A DNA stretch of 32,389 nucleotides from an uncultured Selenomonadales bacterium (GCA_937877545.1 CALFJE010000126.1:1-32389), one strand, 5' to 3'. Numbered from the stretch's first letter, positions 14,518 through 22,927 are shown. Program-made: numbers and translations. The notes: a model not told the origin generated them from the letters alone.

Positions 14518-14853
14518 TCAGAAGGGCAAGCCCTGCGACCTCTTCTGATTGATGATGCCGCCGGCGTATTGCAGGGCGTAATCGCGTGAAACCTGTTGCC
14601 CCTTCGAGCCGTCGGGATTCAAGAGATAATACTCGTTGGCGTGACTGCCGCCGTGGTCTTTGAGCTTAATGCCGTTACGCCACAGGAGGTCGCGCAACTG
14701 TTCGCGCTTACTGCTGTCGCTGCCGTGGAAGTCGACGCCGCACCACTGCTTAAGATAATCCATATCCGCGAAGGTCTCGCCGTAGGTGCCGCCCGCCACT
14801 TTATCCAGTTGCTCCTCGTCAAGCAGTTCGTCTTTGAGAATTTCGTTCGCCAT
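14518..14853 (-). CDS. Double-glycine leader peptide (bacteriocin-like or secreted cargo)
   Basis: A 111-residue precursor. The leader MANEILKDELLDEEQLDKVAGG ends in Gly-Gly after the ELxxxxLxxV pattern recognised by peptidase-containing ABC transporters, leaving a mature part of about 89 residues. That part is soluble and charged, with one cysteine, two tryptophans and no membrane segment, so it does not look like a classical class II pore-forming bacteriocin or a lanthipeptide; other cargo roles are possible. SD GGAGG is eight bases upstream and a TATAAT box lies at 14888-14883. No transporter, immunity or modifying enzyme is visible nearby. The TPP aptamer starts only about 15-25 bases after its stop, with no terminator between. 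Confidence 0.75.
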   Translation of the reverse strand: MANEILKDELLDEEQLDKVAGGTYGETFADMDYLKQWCGVDFHGSDSSKREQLRDLLWRNGIKLKDHGGSHANEYYLLNPDGSKGQQVSRDYALQYAGGIINQKRSQGLPF

Positions 14854-14882
14854 TGTTATCAGCCTCCAAAGTTCTTTTGCTC

Positions 14883-14906
14883 ATTATACGACGGGCGTCA
14901 AGCTTC
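14883..14906 (-). promoter_or_regulatory. Probable promoter of the double-glycine peptide gene
   Basis: Perfect TATAAT on the minus strand (14888-14883), about 10 bases before the SD region. The best -35, TTGTAA, is at a long spacing of 19 bases. Confidence 0.45.
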
Positions 14907-14911
14907 GTTAC

Positions 14912-14941
14912 AAAAAAATCCCCGCAAATTTTTACGGGGAT
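14912..14941 (-). terminator. Terminator of the RTX gene
   Basis: ATCCCCG and CGGGGAT pair around a 10-base AT-rich loop, followed on the minus strand by seven T residues. Confidence 0.85.
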
Positions 14942-14962
14942 AAAATTTTTGTCGGCAGGAAT

Positions 14963-17827
14963 TTACTTGTTGATTTGGTGGAGCGTGCCGTTCAGGTCGA
15001 CGTTGAAGGTTGAGGCGGTAAAGTCTTTGAACACGGCGACCTCCGTTGAGCCGACCTTGACGGTTAACTCGGTGCCCGTCTTGTTGAAGGTACCCGTAAC
15101 CGCTCCGGTGAGCCCCGTGATTTGGAGCAGATCGTCATTGCCGAAGCCGAAGATAACGTCCTTGCCGTCGCCCTTGGCATAGACGAAAGTATCCGAGCCT
15201 TCGCCGCCCCAAAGTGAATCGTTACCTTTGCCGCCCCAAAGCGTGTCGTTGCCCGCGTCGCCGTAGAGCTTATCGTTGCCAGAGCCGCCATTGATATTAT
15301 CTGCACCATCGCCGCCTGTCAAGGTATCGTTGCCCTTGCCGCCCGTCAAGACGTTATCCCGGGCGTTGCCGTCAAGCGTGAGAGCTTTGGAGACAACTGC
15401 AGCGTCGACAATGATAACATCCGAATTCGCGCTGAATGTGCCGCCTTTAAAGCCCGAAGTCAACGTTACGCTGCCGTCACCAATCGTCCTGTCGGCAAAG
15501 TACGTGTAAGTCTTTTCGTTGTTGCTCGCGTCGATTAGGGTAATTGTCTTGCCGTCGGTCGTGATATTTTCGCCGTCTGCCTTTTTGAGCGTTAAGGTAT
15601 TGCTCCCGACCTTGAAGACGGCATCGCCCTTCTTGCTGACGGAGAAACTTGAAATACTCGCGCCCGCGCCCAAGCTGATTTTATCGCCCGCCGCATAGCC
15701 TTGAATTACGTCGTTGCCGGTCTTGTTCGCGTAGACGAAGACATCCTCGCCCGCGCCGCCGCTCAAGGTATCGTTGCCCTTGCCGCCGTTTAGAGTCGAG
15801 CCGTTCGCGCCCGCGTAAATCTTATTGGCTTTGGCGTTGCCGATAATCTGCGCGGAGTCGGAGATTTTGGCAGCGTCAATGGTGACGAGAGCCGAGTAAT
15901 TGGCGGCGTTGAAACTCTTAGCCGAGGACAGGAGTGTTGCCGCCGTCTTGCCCGCGTTAAGAATGGCGTCGTCTGCGAAAATATATTGCGGGACGGTCTT
16001 GCCTTGTTGGAAGGTGACTTTCTTGCCCTTGGCGTTGGCGAGCGTGAGGGAATCGCCGTCGCCGAAGCCCACGATAACATTATTGTCGCTCAAAGCCGCG
16101 TCTGCAATCTGCGCGGAGGCAAGAGAAATCTTATCGGCACCTGCAGTGTAGTCGGTAACGGTGAGTGCGCCGCCGGAGTAGACGAAGACATCATTGCCTG
16201 CGCCGCCCGTCAAGACGGAGCCGCCGCTCAAGGTATCGTTGCCCTTGCCGCCGTCGACAGTGACATTTTTGCCCGCGACGTTAATTTTATCCGCCCCGGC
16301 AGTGCCCGTGAACGAAGCATTTTTAATATCGCTTGCCAGATTTATCGCACGCTTATTCTTATTGTAAGTCACGGCGAAATCCTGCCCGAAGGCGGCGGCG
16401 GAGACGTTCAAAGACGCTGTATCTGCGTCAAGCCCGTCAATCTTGCCGTCTTTGCTTACTGCCGTCGACGCAAGACCTTTGACCGTGATTTGAATAGTGC
16501 CCGTCGTCCCCGCGTGATAAACAACTTTGCCTTTGACAAGCTCATAGTATGCGGATTTGCCGCCTGAACTGTAAGAGGCAGTGCCGTTTACGATCTCGCT
16601 CCGGCCGTCGAGATTAGTCGGTGTCGTATTAACATTGTCGTCGAGTTCGAGGCTGCCGCCCTTTCCGGTCAGCGTGACGTTGCTGTTTGCAAGAGCGTCC
16701 TCGGAAAGAACAAAAGTAACACCGTCGTCCGAAGAATTTACCGCGATACCGTCAAGCTCGCCGTCGTCCAAAGTCAAGCCCTTAGCCAACCCGCTGATTG
16801 TGAAAGTCTTATCGGCAGTTGCGGGCGTATAGGTAACGCCGTCGTCCTCCAACGTGTAGAAAGCATTTGCGCCAAAAATCTTATATGTCGCCGTGCCGTT
16901 CGCGAAGGCGGTAAATTTCTCGTCGCCGTCCCCCGGCTCTGTAATGATGTCGTCGCCGAGAGCAAGAGAGAAATCTTCGCTGTCGAACGTGACATTGGCG
17001 GTACCCAACGCCGCTTTGTTCAAAGTAACGACGTTGTCCTCCGTGTCAATCGAAATCGCCCCTGAGAGCGTCGAGGTTATGCCGGTGATTGTGAATTGTT
17101 TACCGCTGCTTGCCTCCGTGTAGGTTATGGTGTTATCGTCGAGCGTGTAGTAAGCACCATGGGAAGCCGCCGCGTAAGTTGCCTTGCCTTTTACAAGAGC
17201 ACTCCATTGACCGACCGTCGAATTCGGGATTGTAGGGATGTCGTTTGCCAATTTTAAAGTGTAGCCTTCGCCTTCGAGGAAAACATCTTCCTCGCCGAGT
17301 GCGCCCTTGGCAATGGTAACGGTTGTATCGTCCAAGCTGATGTCCGACTCTTTCGCCGCAGGATTTATGCCGTAAATCGTAAAGAGTACTTCGCCGTTCC
17401 GACTGTAGGAGGCTTGTCCGTCCTCGAAAGTCCGGCCGCCTTTGTCCGCCGTGTTAATAACTTTGACGGCGGAGAGGCTGGCGGCTCCGCGCAGGGTTAT
17501 GGAATCGTCGCCGACGCTTACAACGACATCCGAGCCGACGGTCGAGAGGGTAAATGTGCCGTCCGTCAAAAGCGTGCTGTCAGCTTTGAAGCCGTCGACA
17601 GTATCAAGCCCGTCACCCGCGTCGATTGAAACGTCCGCGCCGCTGTTGCTTACAGAATCGGAACCGCCGAGCGCAAGAATCGTTACGCCCTCGACGGTGT
17701 TGTTATAGGTGTCGGGTTTGGGCGTGAGGATGATACGTTTCGGGTCGGGTGCCACGGTTTCGATATTGAGCGTCTTGCCCTTGGCGTCCTTAAGCAGAAT
17801 GGAGCCGTCGCCGATGGTTATGAGCAC
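14963..17827 (-). CDS. RTX (hemolysin-type calcium-binding repeat) protein, C-terminal part
   Basis: The main part of a very large RTX protein (954 residues from the first usable start, GTG 17827; the frame is open upstream to about 18048). The N-terminal half holds related modules of roughly 60-100 residues with a recurring pattern such as YTLEDDGVTYTPATADKTFTISGL. The C-terminal half has several blocks of GGxGxD nonapeptides (GGKGNDTLSGG, GGAGNDVFVY, GGSGNDKLYGDAGNDTLWGG). These bind calcium and fold outside the cell after type I secretion. The last 60 residues (ending NVDLNGTLHQINK) lack repeats, as expected of a C-terminal type I signal. No T1SS genes are in the window. It is one gene with the segment ending at 17818, split by a frameshift. 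Confidence 0.85.
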   Translation of the reverse strand: MLITIGDGSILLKDAKGKTLNIETVAPDPKRIILTPKPDTYNNTVEGVTILALGGSDSVSNSGADVSIDAGDGLDTVDGFKADSTLLTDGTFTLSTVGSDVVVSVGDDSITLRGAASLSAVKVINTADKGGRTFEDGQASYSRNGEVLFTIYGINPAAKESDISLDDTTVTIAKGALGEEDVFLEGEGYTLKLANDIPTIPNSTVGQWSALVKGKATYAAASHGAYYTLDDNTITYTEASSGKQFTITGITSTLSGAISIDTEDNVVTLNKAALGTANVTFDSEDFSLALGDDIITEPGDGDEKFTAFANGTATYKIFGANAFYTLEDDGVTYTPATADKTFTISGLAKGLTLDDGELDGIAVNSSDDGVTFVLSEDALANSNVTLTGKGGSLELDDNVNTTPTNLDGRSEIVNGTASYSSGGKSAYYELVKGKVVYHAGTTGTIQITVKGLASTAVSKDGKIDGLDADTASLNVSAAAFGQDFAVTYNKNKRAINLASDIKNASFTGTAGADKINVAGKNVTVDGGKGNDTLSGGSVLTGGAGNDVFVYSGGALTVTDYTAGADKISLASAQIADAALSDNNVIVGFGDGDSLTLANAKGKKVTFQQGKTVPQYIFADDAILNAGKTAATLLSSAKSFNAANYSALVTIDAAKISDSAQIIGNAKANKIYAGANGSTLNGGKGNDTLSGGAGEDVFVYANKTGNDVIQGYAAGDKISLGAGASISSFSVSKKGDAVFKVGSNTLTLKKADGENITTDGKTITLIDASNNEKTYTYFADRTIGDGSVTLTSGFKGGTFSANSDVIIVDAAVVSKALTLDGNARDNVLTGGKGNDTLTGGDGADNINGGSGNDKLYGDAGNDTLWGGKGNDSLWGGEGSDTFVYAKGDGKDVIFGFGNDDLLQITGLTGAVTGTFNKTGTELTVKVGSTEVAVFKDFTASTFNVDLNGTLHQINK

Positions 17828-19197
17828 GTCCGAGCCGACGGTCGAGGTCGTGTAAGTCCCGACGATTTTAATCGTATCGGTCGAGCCGTAGCTGTAGATA
17901 ACGTCGTTGCCGTCGCCTGTTTCGTATTCGTAAGTCGTCGTGCCGTCCCAGCTTGAGTAAGCGTAAATGGTATCGTTACCTGTGCCGCCGTTAATTGTGG
18001 AGCCGTAATGCGATATGCCGTCCTCAAAATTACCGTCGTTGCCGTCATACCTGTGCCGGCTTTAATCGTGGAAGTGGTGTCGCTGTAAATGGTATTGTTG
18101 CCGTTGCCGGTTACGATTGTTGTGTTGTCACCATAGTTGCCGACACTGTTATTGCCCTCGCCGGTGTTGATTAGGACGTTGGAGCCGCTGTTGGCAATCT
18201 TATCGTCGCCGCCGAGCGCGTTTATTGTCGCGTTGTCATCAAAGTTCGTTATGAAGTCGTGCGCATTTGTGCCCGTGTTTGAAGTCGGATTAAAAATCGT
18301 GCCGTTGACATTAACGCTCCGGGCATTGACGAAAGTGATTGAGCCTGTCCCGACTTTCAAGATGAGGTCGTCACCCGAAACAGAGGAGCTTGTTACGGAG
18401 CCGCCCGTCAAGTTCAAGGTGTCGGTGGGATTGAAGCCGTGAATGGTATCGTTGCCGTCACCTGCGGCATACTCGATAACGTTGCCCTTATGTTCCCTAT
18501 CCATTTGGATTAAGTCGTTACCCTTACCGCCGTTCAGCGTGAGAGCTTCGCTCCAATCGCTTACAATGGTATCGTTACCCGCGCCGAGGCTTATTTTGGA
18601 GCTGTGGGCATAATAGCCGTTGTAGACGTAATCGTTGCCCGCACCGGTGTTGATTGTGGCATATTCTCCATAGTAACTGTTGGTTATGGTATCGTTGCCG
18701 TCGCCGCCGAAAATGGAAACGTTTTCGCCGTAACTTGTAATGGAGTCGTTGCCCGCCGCGCCGTCTACGGTTACTTTGTCGCTGACATTATTGAACGTGT
18801 CATTGCCGGCGGTGCCGCTCATTATGCTCCAATCGTTCCAAACGCTGACTTTTCCTGCCGAATTAGCCAGCCGAATCTTAGACCACTTATCCTTTACGGC
18901 ATTTTTGAGGATAATGGAGCCGTTCCCGACGCTTACAATGAAATCGTTGCCGCTGACCGAGGTCGTGTAACTGCCGCCGATTATCTGCAGGGTGTCATTT
19001 CCGCGGAAGCCTTGGATTAGGTCGTTGCCGTCGCCCGAAACGTATTGGTATAGAATGCCCCTGGTTGTCGTGCTGACGATTGTATCGTTGCCGGTGTAAT
19101 AATACGTGGAAATTAAATCGTCGCCGTCGCCGCCCTCAACCGTGACGCCGTTTCCGCTGAGTGAATCGAATCCGCGCCGCTTAAGCTCGAATGCCAT
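17818..19197 (-). CDS. RTX repeat protein, N-terminal part, frameshifted
   Basis: The 5' part of the same RTX gene. From ATG 19197 it encodes GGDGDDLIS- and GGDGNDTITN-type repeats arranged in modules that alternate with GSITFVNAR/GSIILKNAV segments. At about 18046-18050 the repeat pattern stops (after STIKAGTG) and the frame runs on into nonsense to 17818. Meanwhile the next frame picks up perfect repeat sequence (GNDGNFEDGISHYG, INGGTGNDTIYAY) and continues into the downstream segment. One missing base explains it. The start is uncertain: ATG 19197, ATG 19215 and TTG 19245 are in frame but none has an SD. A joined product would be about 1,410 residues. Confidence 0.75.
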   Translation of the reverse strand: MAFELKRRGFDSLSGNGVTVEGGDGDDLISTYYYTGNDTIVSTTTRGILYQYVSGDGNDLIQGFRGNDTLQIIGGSYTTSVSGNDFIVSVGNGSIILKNAVKDKWSKIRLANSAGKVSVWNDWSIMSGTAGNDTFNNVSDKVTVDGAAGNDSITSYGENVSIFGGDGNDTITNSYYGEYATINTGAGNDYVYNGYYAHSSKISLGAGNDTIVSDWSEALTLNGGKGNDLIQMDREHKGNVIEYAAGDGNDTIHGFNPTDTLNLTGGSVTSSSVSGDDLILKVGTGSITFVNARSVNVNGTIFNPTSNTGTNAHDFITNFDDNATINALGGDDKIANSGSNVLINTGEGNNSVGNYGDNTTIVTGNGNNTIYSDTTSTIKAGTGMTATTVILRTAYRITAPQLTAAQVTIPFTLTQAGTARRLTNTKQATATTLSTATARPIRLKSSGLTRPRPSARTCS

Positions 19198-19265
19198 ACG
19201 TAAGACTAATATCATTACACGATTTTTTTGGGGGAGGTATTGCAAGGGGCTTGAAGAAATTTTTT

Positions 19266-19294
19266 TTGCAACCCTCTGCCGGGTGCGCTAAAAT
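19266..19294 (+). promoter_or_regulatory. SigA-type promoter of the RNase G gene
   Basis: TTGCAA (19266-19271) and TAAAAT (19289-19294) with a 17-base spacer, 24 bases before the ATG. Confidence 0.75.
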
Positions 19295-19318
19295 ATTTGC
19301 GGAAAGGGAGCTGATTCA

Positions 19319-20410
19319 ATGAAACGGATACTGATAAGTCAAAGGGGCGGCGACTTGAGCGCGGCTGTCCTGATAAACGGCGAACTCGACGCATTTTACT
19401 CCTCGAACAATAATTCCCCGCGACTCGTCGGCAATATCTATAAAGGGCGCGTGCAAAACTGCTTGCCCGGCATGAACGCCGCCTTTGTCGACATAGGGCG
19501 CGATAAGAATGTTTTTCTCCAATCGAATCAAAATTTCCGCGTCGGGCAGGATGTCCTGATTCAAATCGAAAAGGAACCCGTCGGCTCCAAAGGTGCCCGC
19601 GCCACGCTCAATATCAGCCTCGCAGGGCATTTTTTAATATTCCTGCCCACGCTTAACTATGTCGGCGTCTCCGGTAAGATTCAAGGCTCGGAACGCGACC
19701 GCCTCCACGCTCTGGCTAAAAAGATTCGTCCCAAGGAGGCGGGCTTAATCGTCCGCACTGCCGCCGCCGCTTGCGACGAACAGACTTTGCTCGGCGATTT
19801 GGATAAGCTAACCGCGATTTGGAGCAGGATTGTCGAACGCAACGCCAAACGTAAGCCGCCCGCTTTGCTCTATTCCGATAACGACCTCCTTGACATGATT
19901 ATCCGCGACGAATTTTCTCCAGACGCCCAAATCATCGTCGATAATATCAATCTCCAACGACGGCTCGGCGAACTCGTCCCCGCCGATAATATTTCCTTCC
20001 ACGACGACTCCGCGCAGATTTTTGACGCCTTCGGTATCGCCGACGAACTTAAGAAACTCAATCAACGCGAACTCACCTTGCCGGGCGGCGGGCAAATCGT
20101 TTTCGATAAGACCGAAGCCCTCACCGCCGTTGACGTGAACACCGGCAAATTCATCGGGCGCGACAACTTCGACGAAACCATACTCAAAACCAACCTCGAA
20201 GCCGCCGCGCTGATTCTTAAGCAAATTCGTCTGCGCGACCTCGGCGGGATTATCATCGTTGATTTTATCGATATGAACTCCGACGCGCACAATCGCCGCC
20301 TTATGAATTTCCTCCGCCAAAATGCCCTGCGCGACCGCAATAAAACCAAAATCGTTGACATGACGCCGCTCGGTTTGGTCGAAATTACGCGTCACCGCTC
20401 CCGCAAATAA
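19319..20410 (+). CDS. rng: Ribonuclease E/G family protein, short form
   Basis: A 363-residue endoribonuclease of the RNase E/G family, which cuts single-stranded AU-rich RNA in mRNA decay and rRNA maturation. The S1-like segment (about 36-100, GNIYKGRVQNCLPGMNAAFVDIG) and the catalytic DNase I-like fold are present. The two metal-binding aspartates, D272 (TAVDVNTG) and D315 (IIIVDFIDM), are 43 residues apart, as in E. coli RNase E (D303 and D346). The protein ends at VEITRHRSRK, where relatives continue into the CPxC zinc-link and small domain needed for tetramer assembly. No further coding sequence follows in any frame. Start is supported by AAAGGGAG. Whether the short form is normal in this lineage is unknown. 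Confidence 0.88.
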   Translation: MKRILISQRGGDLSAAVLINGELDAFYSSNNNSPRLVGNIYKGRVQNCLPGMNAAFVDIGRDKNVFLQSNQNFRVGQDVLIQIEKEPVGSKGARATLNISLAGHFLIFLPTLNYVGVSGKIQGSERDRLHALAKKIRPKEAGLIVRTAAAACDEQTLLGDLDKLTAIWSRIVERNAKRKPPALLYSDNDLLDMIIRDEFSPDAQIIVDNINLQRRLGELVPADNISFHDDSAQIFDAFGIADELKKLNQRELTLPGGGQIVFDKTEALTAVDVNTGKFIGRDNFDETILKTNLEAAALILKQIRLRDLGGIIIVDFIDMNSDAHNRRLMNFLRQNALRDRNKTKIVDMTPLGLVEITRHRSRK

Positions 20411-20421
20411 TTTCCTTGCAA

Positions 20422-20459
20422 TAAAAATTTCTCCGTCATAAAATCGGCGGAGATTTTTG
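20422..20459 (+). terminator. Terminator after the RNase G gene
   Basis: TCTCCG and CGGAGA form the stem core, extended by the A-run and T-run on either side (AAAAATT.../...ATTTTTG). Confidence 0.75.
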
Positions 20460-20476
20460 TTTCGGGAGGAATTTCT

Positions 20477-21817
20477 ATGGCTCAAGACGCCGCTGTCAAA
20501 GACTTAACCGTCGGCTCACCTGCGCGGCTTATCCTTTACTTTACGTTGCCGCTTTTGGCGGGCAATGTCTTTCAACAACTCTTCGGCTTCGTCGATACGC
20601 TGATAGTCGGACGATTTTTGGGCGTCGAGGCTCTGGCGGCGGTCGGCTGTACCGGTCCGCTTATGTTCCTTATGCTCGGCTTCGTCGGCGGCATGACAAG
20701 CGGCTTTTCCATTTGCACGGGACAAAGCTTTGGTGCCAAAAACTTCGACGGCGTAAGGCAGAGTGCCGCCATTTGCATTGCCCTAAGCTTTGCCGCCGCG
20801 CTCGTGCTGACCGTTATCGGCGTAATTTTTTGCCGCGACCTCCTTATTGCCATGGATACCCCGCCCGAAATTCTCGAAGGTGCTCACGACTTTATCTCCA
20901 TTATTTACGGCGGCATCGTGATGTTCATTTTCCTCCAAATGCTCACGAATCTTATCCGCGCCCTCGGCGACAGCAAAATGCCAACCGTCATTCAGGCAAC
21001 CACGCTTTGCATAAACATTTTGCTTGAACCCGTCGCGATTATCGGCTTAAACTTGGGCATACCCGGCGCAGCGGGCGCGACGATTGTCGCCTTGACGCTC
21101 GGCAATATCCTCTGCGTCATTTACATTAAGCGGCGCGTCTCTTACCTCCACGTCACCCGCGCAGATTTTAAATTCGACAGGGCGTTTCTGCTTGAGCACT
21201 TGAAAATCGGCTTGCCTATGGGCTTTCAGTCGTCGATTATCGCTATCGGGGCGGTCGTGTTGCAAATCGCGCTCAACGGGCTGGGCAGCGTGGCGGTGGC
21301 GGCTTTCGCGGCGGCTCATCGCGTCGACGGAATTGCCGTTATGCCAATGATGTCCTTCGGCGTCGCCATGGTGGCTTATACCGCTCAAAACTTCGGCGCA
21401 AAAAAATTTGAACGAATCGTCGAGGGCGTCAAGAAATGTATCCTCATGTCGTGTTCGTTCAGCATATTGGTCGCGCTGTTCAACATTTACCTGGGCGCGG
21501 AGATAATCGAGCTGTTCGTGGGCGCGGAGGCGATTCAAGTCGTCGAATACGGGCGGCTGTTCCTAATCGTGACGGGGCTGTCGTATTGGGCATTGGCGTT
21601 GCTGTTTATCTTCCGCTTCACGTTGCAGGGGCTGGGGCAAAGTGTCGTGCCGACGGTCGCGGGCATCGTCGAATTGGTCATGCGGATAGCCGCCGCGATA
21701 TTTTTGGTCGATTGGCTCGGATTCTTGGGCGCGTGCCCGGCGGCTCCCATGGCGTGGATTGGCGGACTGATTCCTCTTGCCGTCGCCTTTATGTTCACCG
21801 CCAAAAAGCTCAATTAA
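20477..21817 (+). CDS. MATE family multidrug/cation efflux transporter
   Basis: Inner-membrane protein of 446 residues with about twelve hydrophobic segments in two related halves, as in MATE exporters driven by Na+ or H+. Family landmarks include PLLAGNVFQQLFGFVDTLIVGRFLG near the start, ALAAVGCTGPL, and AAHRVDGIAVMPMMSFGVAMVAYTAQNFGAK at the second-half start. The substrate cannot be told; NorM-like drug or metabolite export is usual. SD GGGAGGA is well placed. The last 28 codons and the neighbouring 3' end of the HAD gene are duplicated in tandem just downstream; this copy has the intact gene. Confidence 0.93.
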   Translation: MAQDAAVKDLTVGSPARLILYFTLPLLAGNVFQQLFGFVDTLIVGRFLGVEALAAVGCTGPLMFLMLGFVGGMTSGFSICTGQSFGAKNFDGVRQSAAICIALSFAAALVLTVIGVIFCRDLLIAMDTPPEILEGAHDFISIIYGGIVMFIFLQMLTNLIRALGDSKMPTVIQATTLCINILLEPVAIIGLNLGIPGAAGATIVALTLGNILCVIYIKRRVSYLHVTRADFKFDRAFLLEHLKIGLPMGFQSSIIAIGAVVLQIALNGLGSVAVAAFAAAHRVDGIAVMPMMSFGVAMVAYTAQNFGAKKFERIVEGVKKCILMSCSFSILVALFNIYLGAEIIELFVGAEAIQVVEYGRLFLIVTGLSYWALALLFIFRFTLQGLGQSVVPTVAGIVELVMRIAAAIFLVDWLGFLGACPAAPMAWIGGLIPLAVAFMFTAKKLN

Positions 21818-21959
21818 AAAGCTTATCGACAGCCGCCGCCACGCCGTCATTATCGTTGTCGAGCGTCACGAAGTCGGCGAGAGCTTTAATTTCGTCGGAG
21901 GCATTGCCCATAGCCACGCCCGCGCCCGCCGTCTGCAGAATTTCACGGTCGTTGGGCGC
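21733..21959. repeat. 227-bp tandem duplication, unit 1
   Basis: Contains the last codons of the MATE gene and the reverse 3' end of the HAD gene. It is identical to unit 2 except for two transitions (21733/21960 and 21738/21965). Each junction carries TTGGGCGC (21725-21732, 21952-21959, 22179-22186). Confidence 0.95.
21810..21951 (-). pseudogene. Duplicated 3' fragment of the HAD phosphatase gene
   Basis: Encodes the last 47 or so residues of the HAD protein (from NDREILQTAGAGVAMGNASD to VDKLFN), identical to the intact gene at 22037-22855. It has no start of its own; upstream it runs into duplicated MATE sequence. Confidence 0.85.
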
Positions 21960-22044
21960 ATGCCTGGCGGCTCCCATGGCGTGGATTGGCGGACTGATTC
22001 CTCTTGCCGTCGCCTTTATGTTCACCGCCAAAAAGCTCAATTAA
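21960..22044 (+). pseudogene. Duplicated 3' fragment of the MATE gene
   Basis: Encodes APMAWIGGLIPLAVAFMF and the final TAKKLN, then TAA, identical to the end of the intact transporter. It has no start codon or SD. Confidence 0.85.
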
Positions 22045-22186
22045 AAAGCTTATCGACAGCCGCCGCCACGCCGTCATTATCGTTGTCGAGCGTCACGAAG
22101 TCGGCGAGAGCTTTAATTTCGTCGGAGGCATTGCCCATAGCCACGCCCGCGCCCGCCGTCTGCAGAATTTCACGGTCGTTGGGCGC
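21960..22186. repeat. 227-bp tandem duplication, unit 2
   Basis: Second copy of 21733-21959. Includes a MATE C-terminal fragment (21960-22044) and the true 3' end of the HAD gene. Confidence 0.95.
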
Positions 22187-22855
22187 GTCGCCTATCGCAA
22201 CGGTTTCAGCGAGGTCAATCTTCAGATGGGCGCACAATTCGCGCAAGCCCGAACCTTTGGTGACGTTGGCGGGCGACATCTCCAAATTAAAAGCCTCGGC
22301 GAAACTGATTGACAGATTGAGCGGCTCAATGCGGGCAAAGTTTCTGTCGCGGGAAGCCTTACTGCGGTGATAAAGATTTACCTTGATAACTTCGCCGGGG
22401 TGAGCGCGAACAAATTCCTTGGGGTCGGCGCAACGCACGCAGATTTTATCGAACATGCTCTGATAAATGCCCATGTCGAAGGCGGACATATTTTGAATAT
22501 CTTCCTCGCGGGCTACGGATTGGCGCACGGTGTGCAAGTGAATCATTGCGCCCTCCTCAAGCCCGAAGTCGATAAGCTTAAGAATCGTCTCCTCGTCGAC
22601 GGCGTGAATTTTAATGGGCTCGTCGCGTAGGAAGTCGAAAATCATGCCGCCGCTAAGCAGAATGCCGCAGTTTACGCCGGCAAAGTCGTCGCGGTATTCG
22701 GCAAGCTCGGCGAGGTTGCGCCCCGTGCCCAAGACGACATACACGCCGCGCCTTATCAAATCGTTAATGGCGGCTTTCGTCCGCGCAGTGATTTTCTTCG
22801 CCGAATTCAAAACCGTGCCGTCCATATCCAGTGCCAAAAGTTTATATTTGCTCAT
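22037..22855 (-). CDS. HAD superfamily (Cof-type) phosphatase
   Basis: Cytosolic Cof-type HAD hydrolase of 272 residues, a family that dephosphorylates sugar phosphates and similar small molecules. Motif I is LALDMDGTVLN, with nucleophile D10 and acid D12. The motif II region is VVLGTGR, the motif III lysine lies in the NVTKGSGLRELC segment, and motif IV is IGDAPNDREIL. The cap sits between motifs II and III (type IIB). The start is ATG 22855, with GGAGG eight bases upstream. An in-frame upstream ATG at 22894 would overlap the SD and is rejected. Its stop overlaps the end of the duplicated MATE fragment, reflecting the ancestral convergent overlap. Confidence 0.92.
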   Translation of the reverse strand: MSKYKLLALDMDGTVLNSAKKITARTKAAINDLIRRGVYVVLGTGRNLAELAEYRDDFAGVNCGILLSGGMIFDFLRDEPIKIHAVDEETILKLIDFGLEEGAMIHLHTVRQSVAREEDIQNMSAFDMGIYQSMFDKICVRCADPKEFVRAHPGEVIKVNLYHRSKASRDRNFARIEPLNLSISFAEAFNLEMSPANVTKGSGLRELCAHLKIDLAETVAIGDAPNDREILQTAGAGVAMGNASDEIKALADFVTLDNDNDGVAAAVDKLFN

Positions 22856-22891
22856 GTCATTACCTCCTCCGAAAAATTTTTCTGCGTAAAT

Positions 22892-22921
22892 CAAAAATCC
22901 CCTGCGTTTTGTGCAGAGGAT
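22892..22921 (-). terminator. Terminator after the GIY-YIG gene
   Basis: ATCCTCTGC pairs with GCAGGGGAT (one wobble) around ACAAAAC; TTTTTGA follows on the minus strand. It separates the GIY-YIG gene from the HAD gene. Confidence 0.85.
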
Positions 22922-22927
22922 AAATTT

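Noticed and set aside
14963..19245. GGxGxD repeats considered as a CRISPR-like or noncoding repeat array
   Set aside because: The repeats are protein-level nonapeptides with varied codons and no constant repeat-spacer spacing; they encode RTX calcium-binding turns.
19808..20485. 225-codon minus-strand frame opposite the RNase G gene
   Set aside because: Antisense to conserved catalytic motifs of RNase E/G; no independent support.
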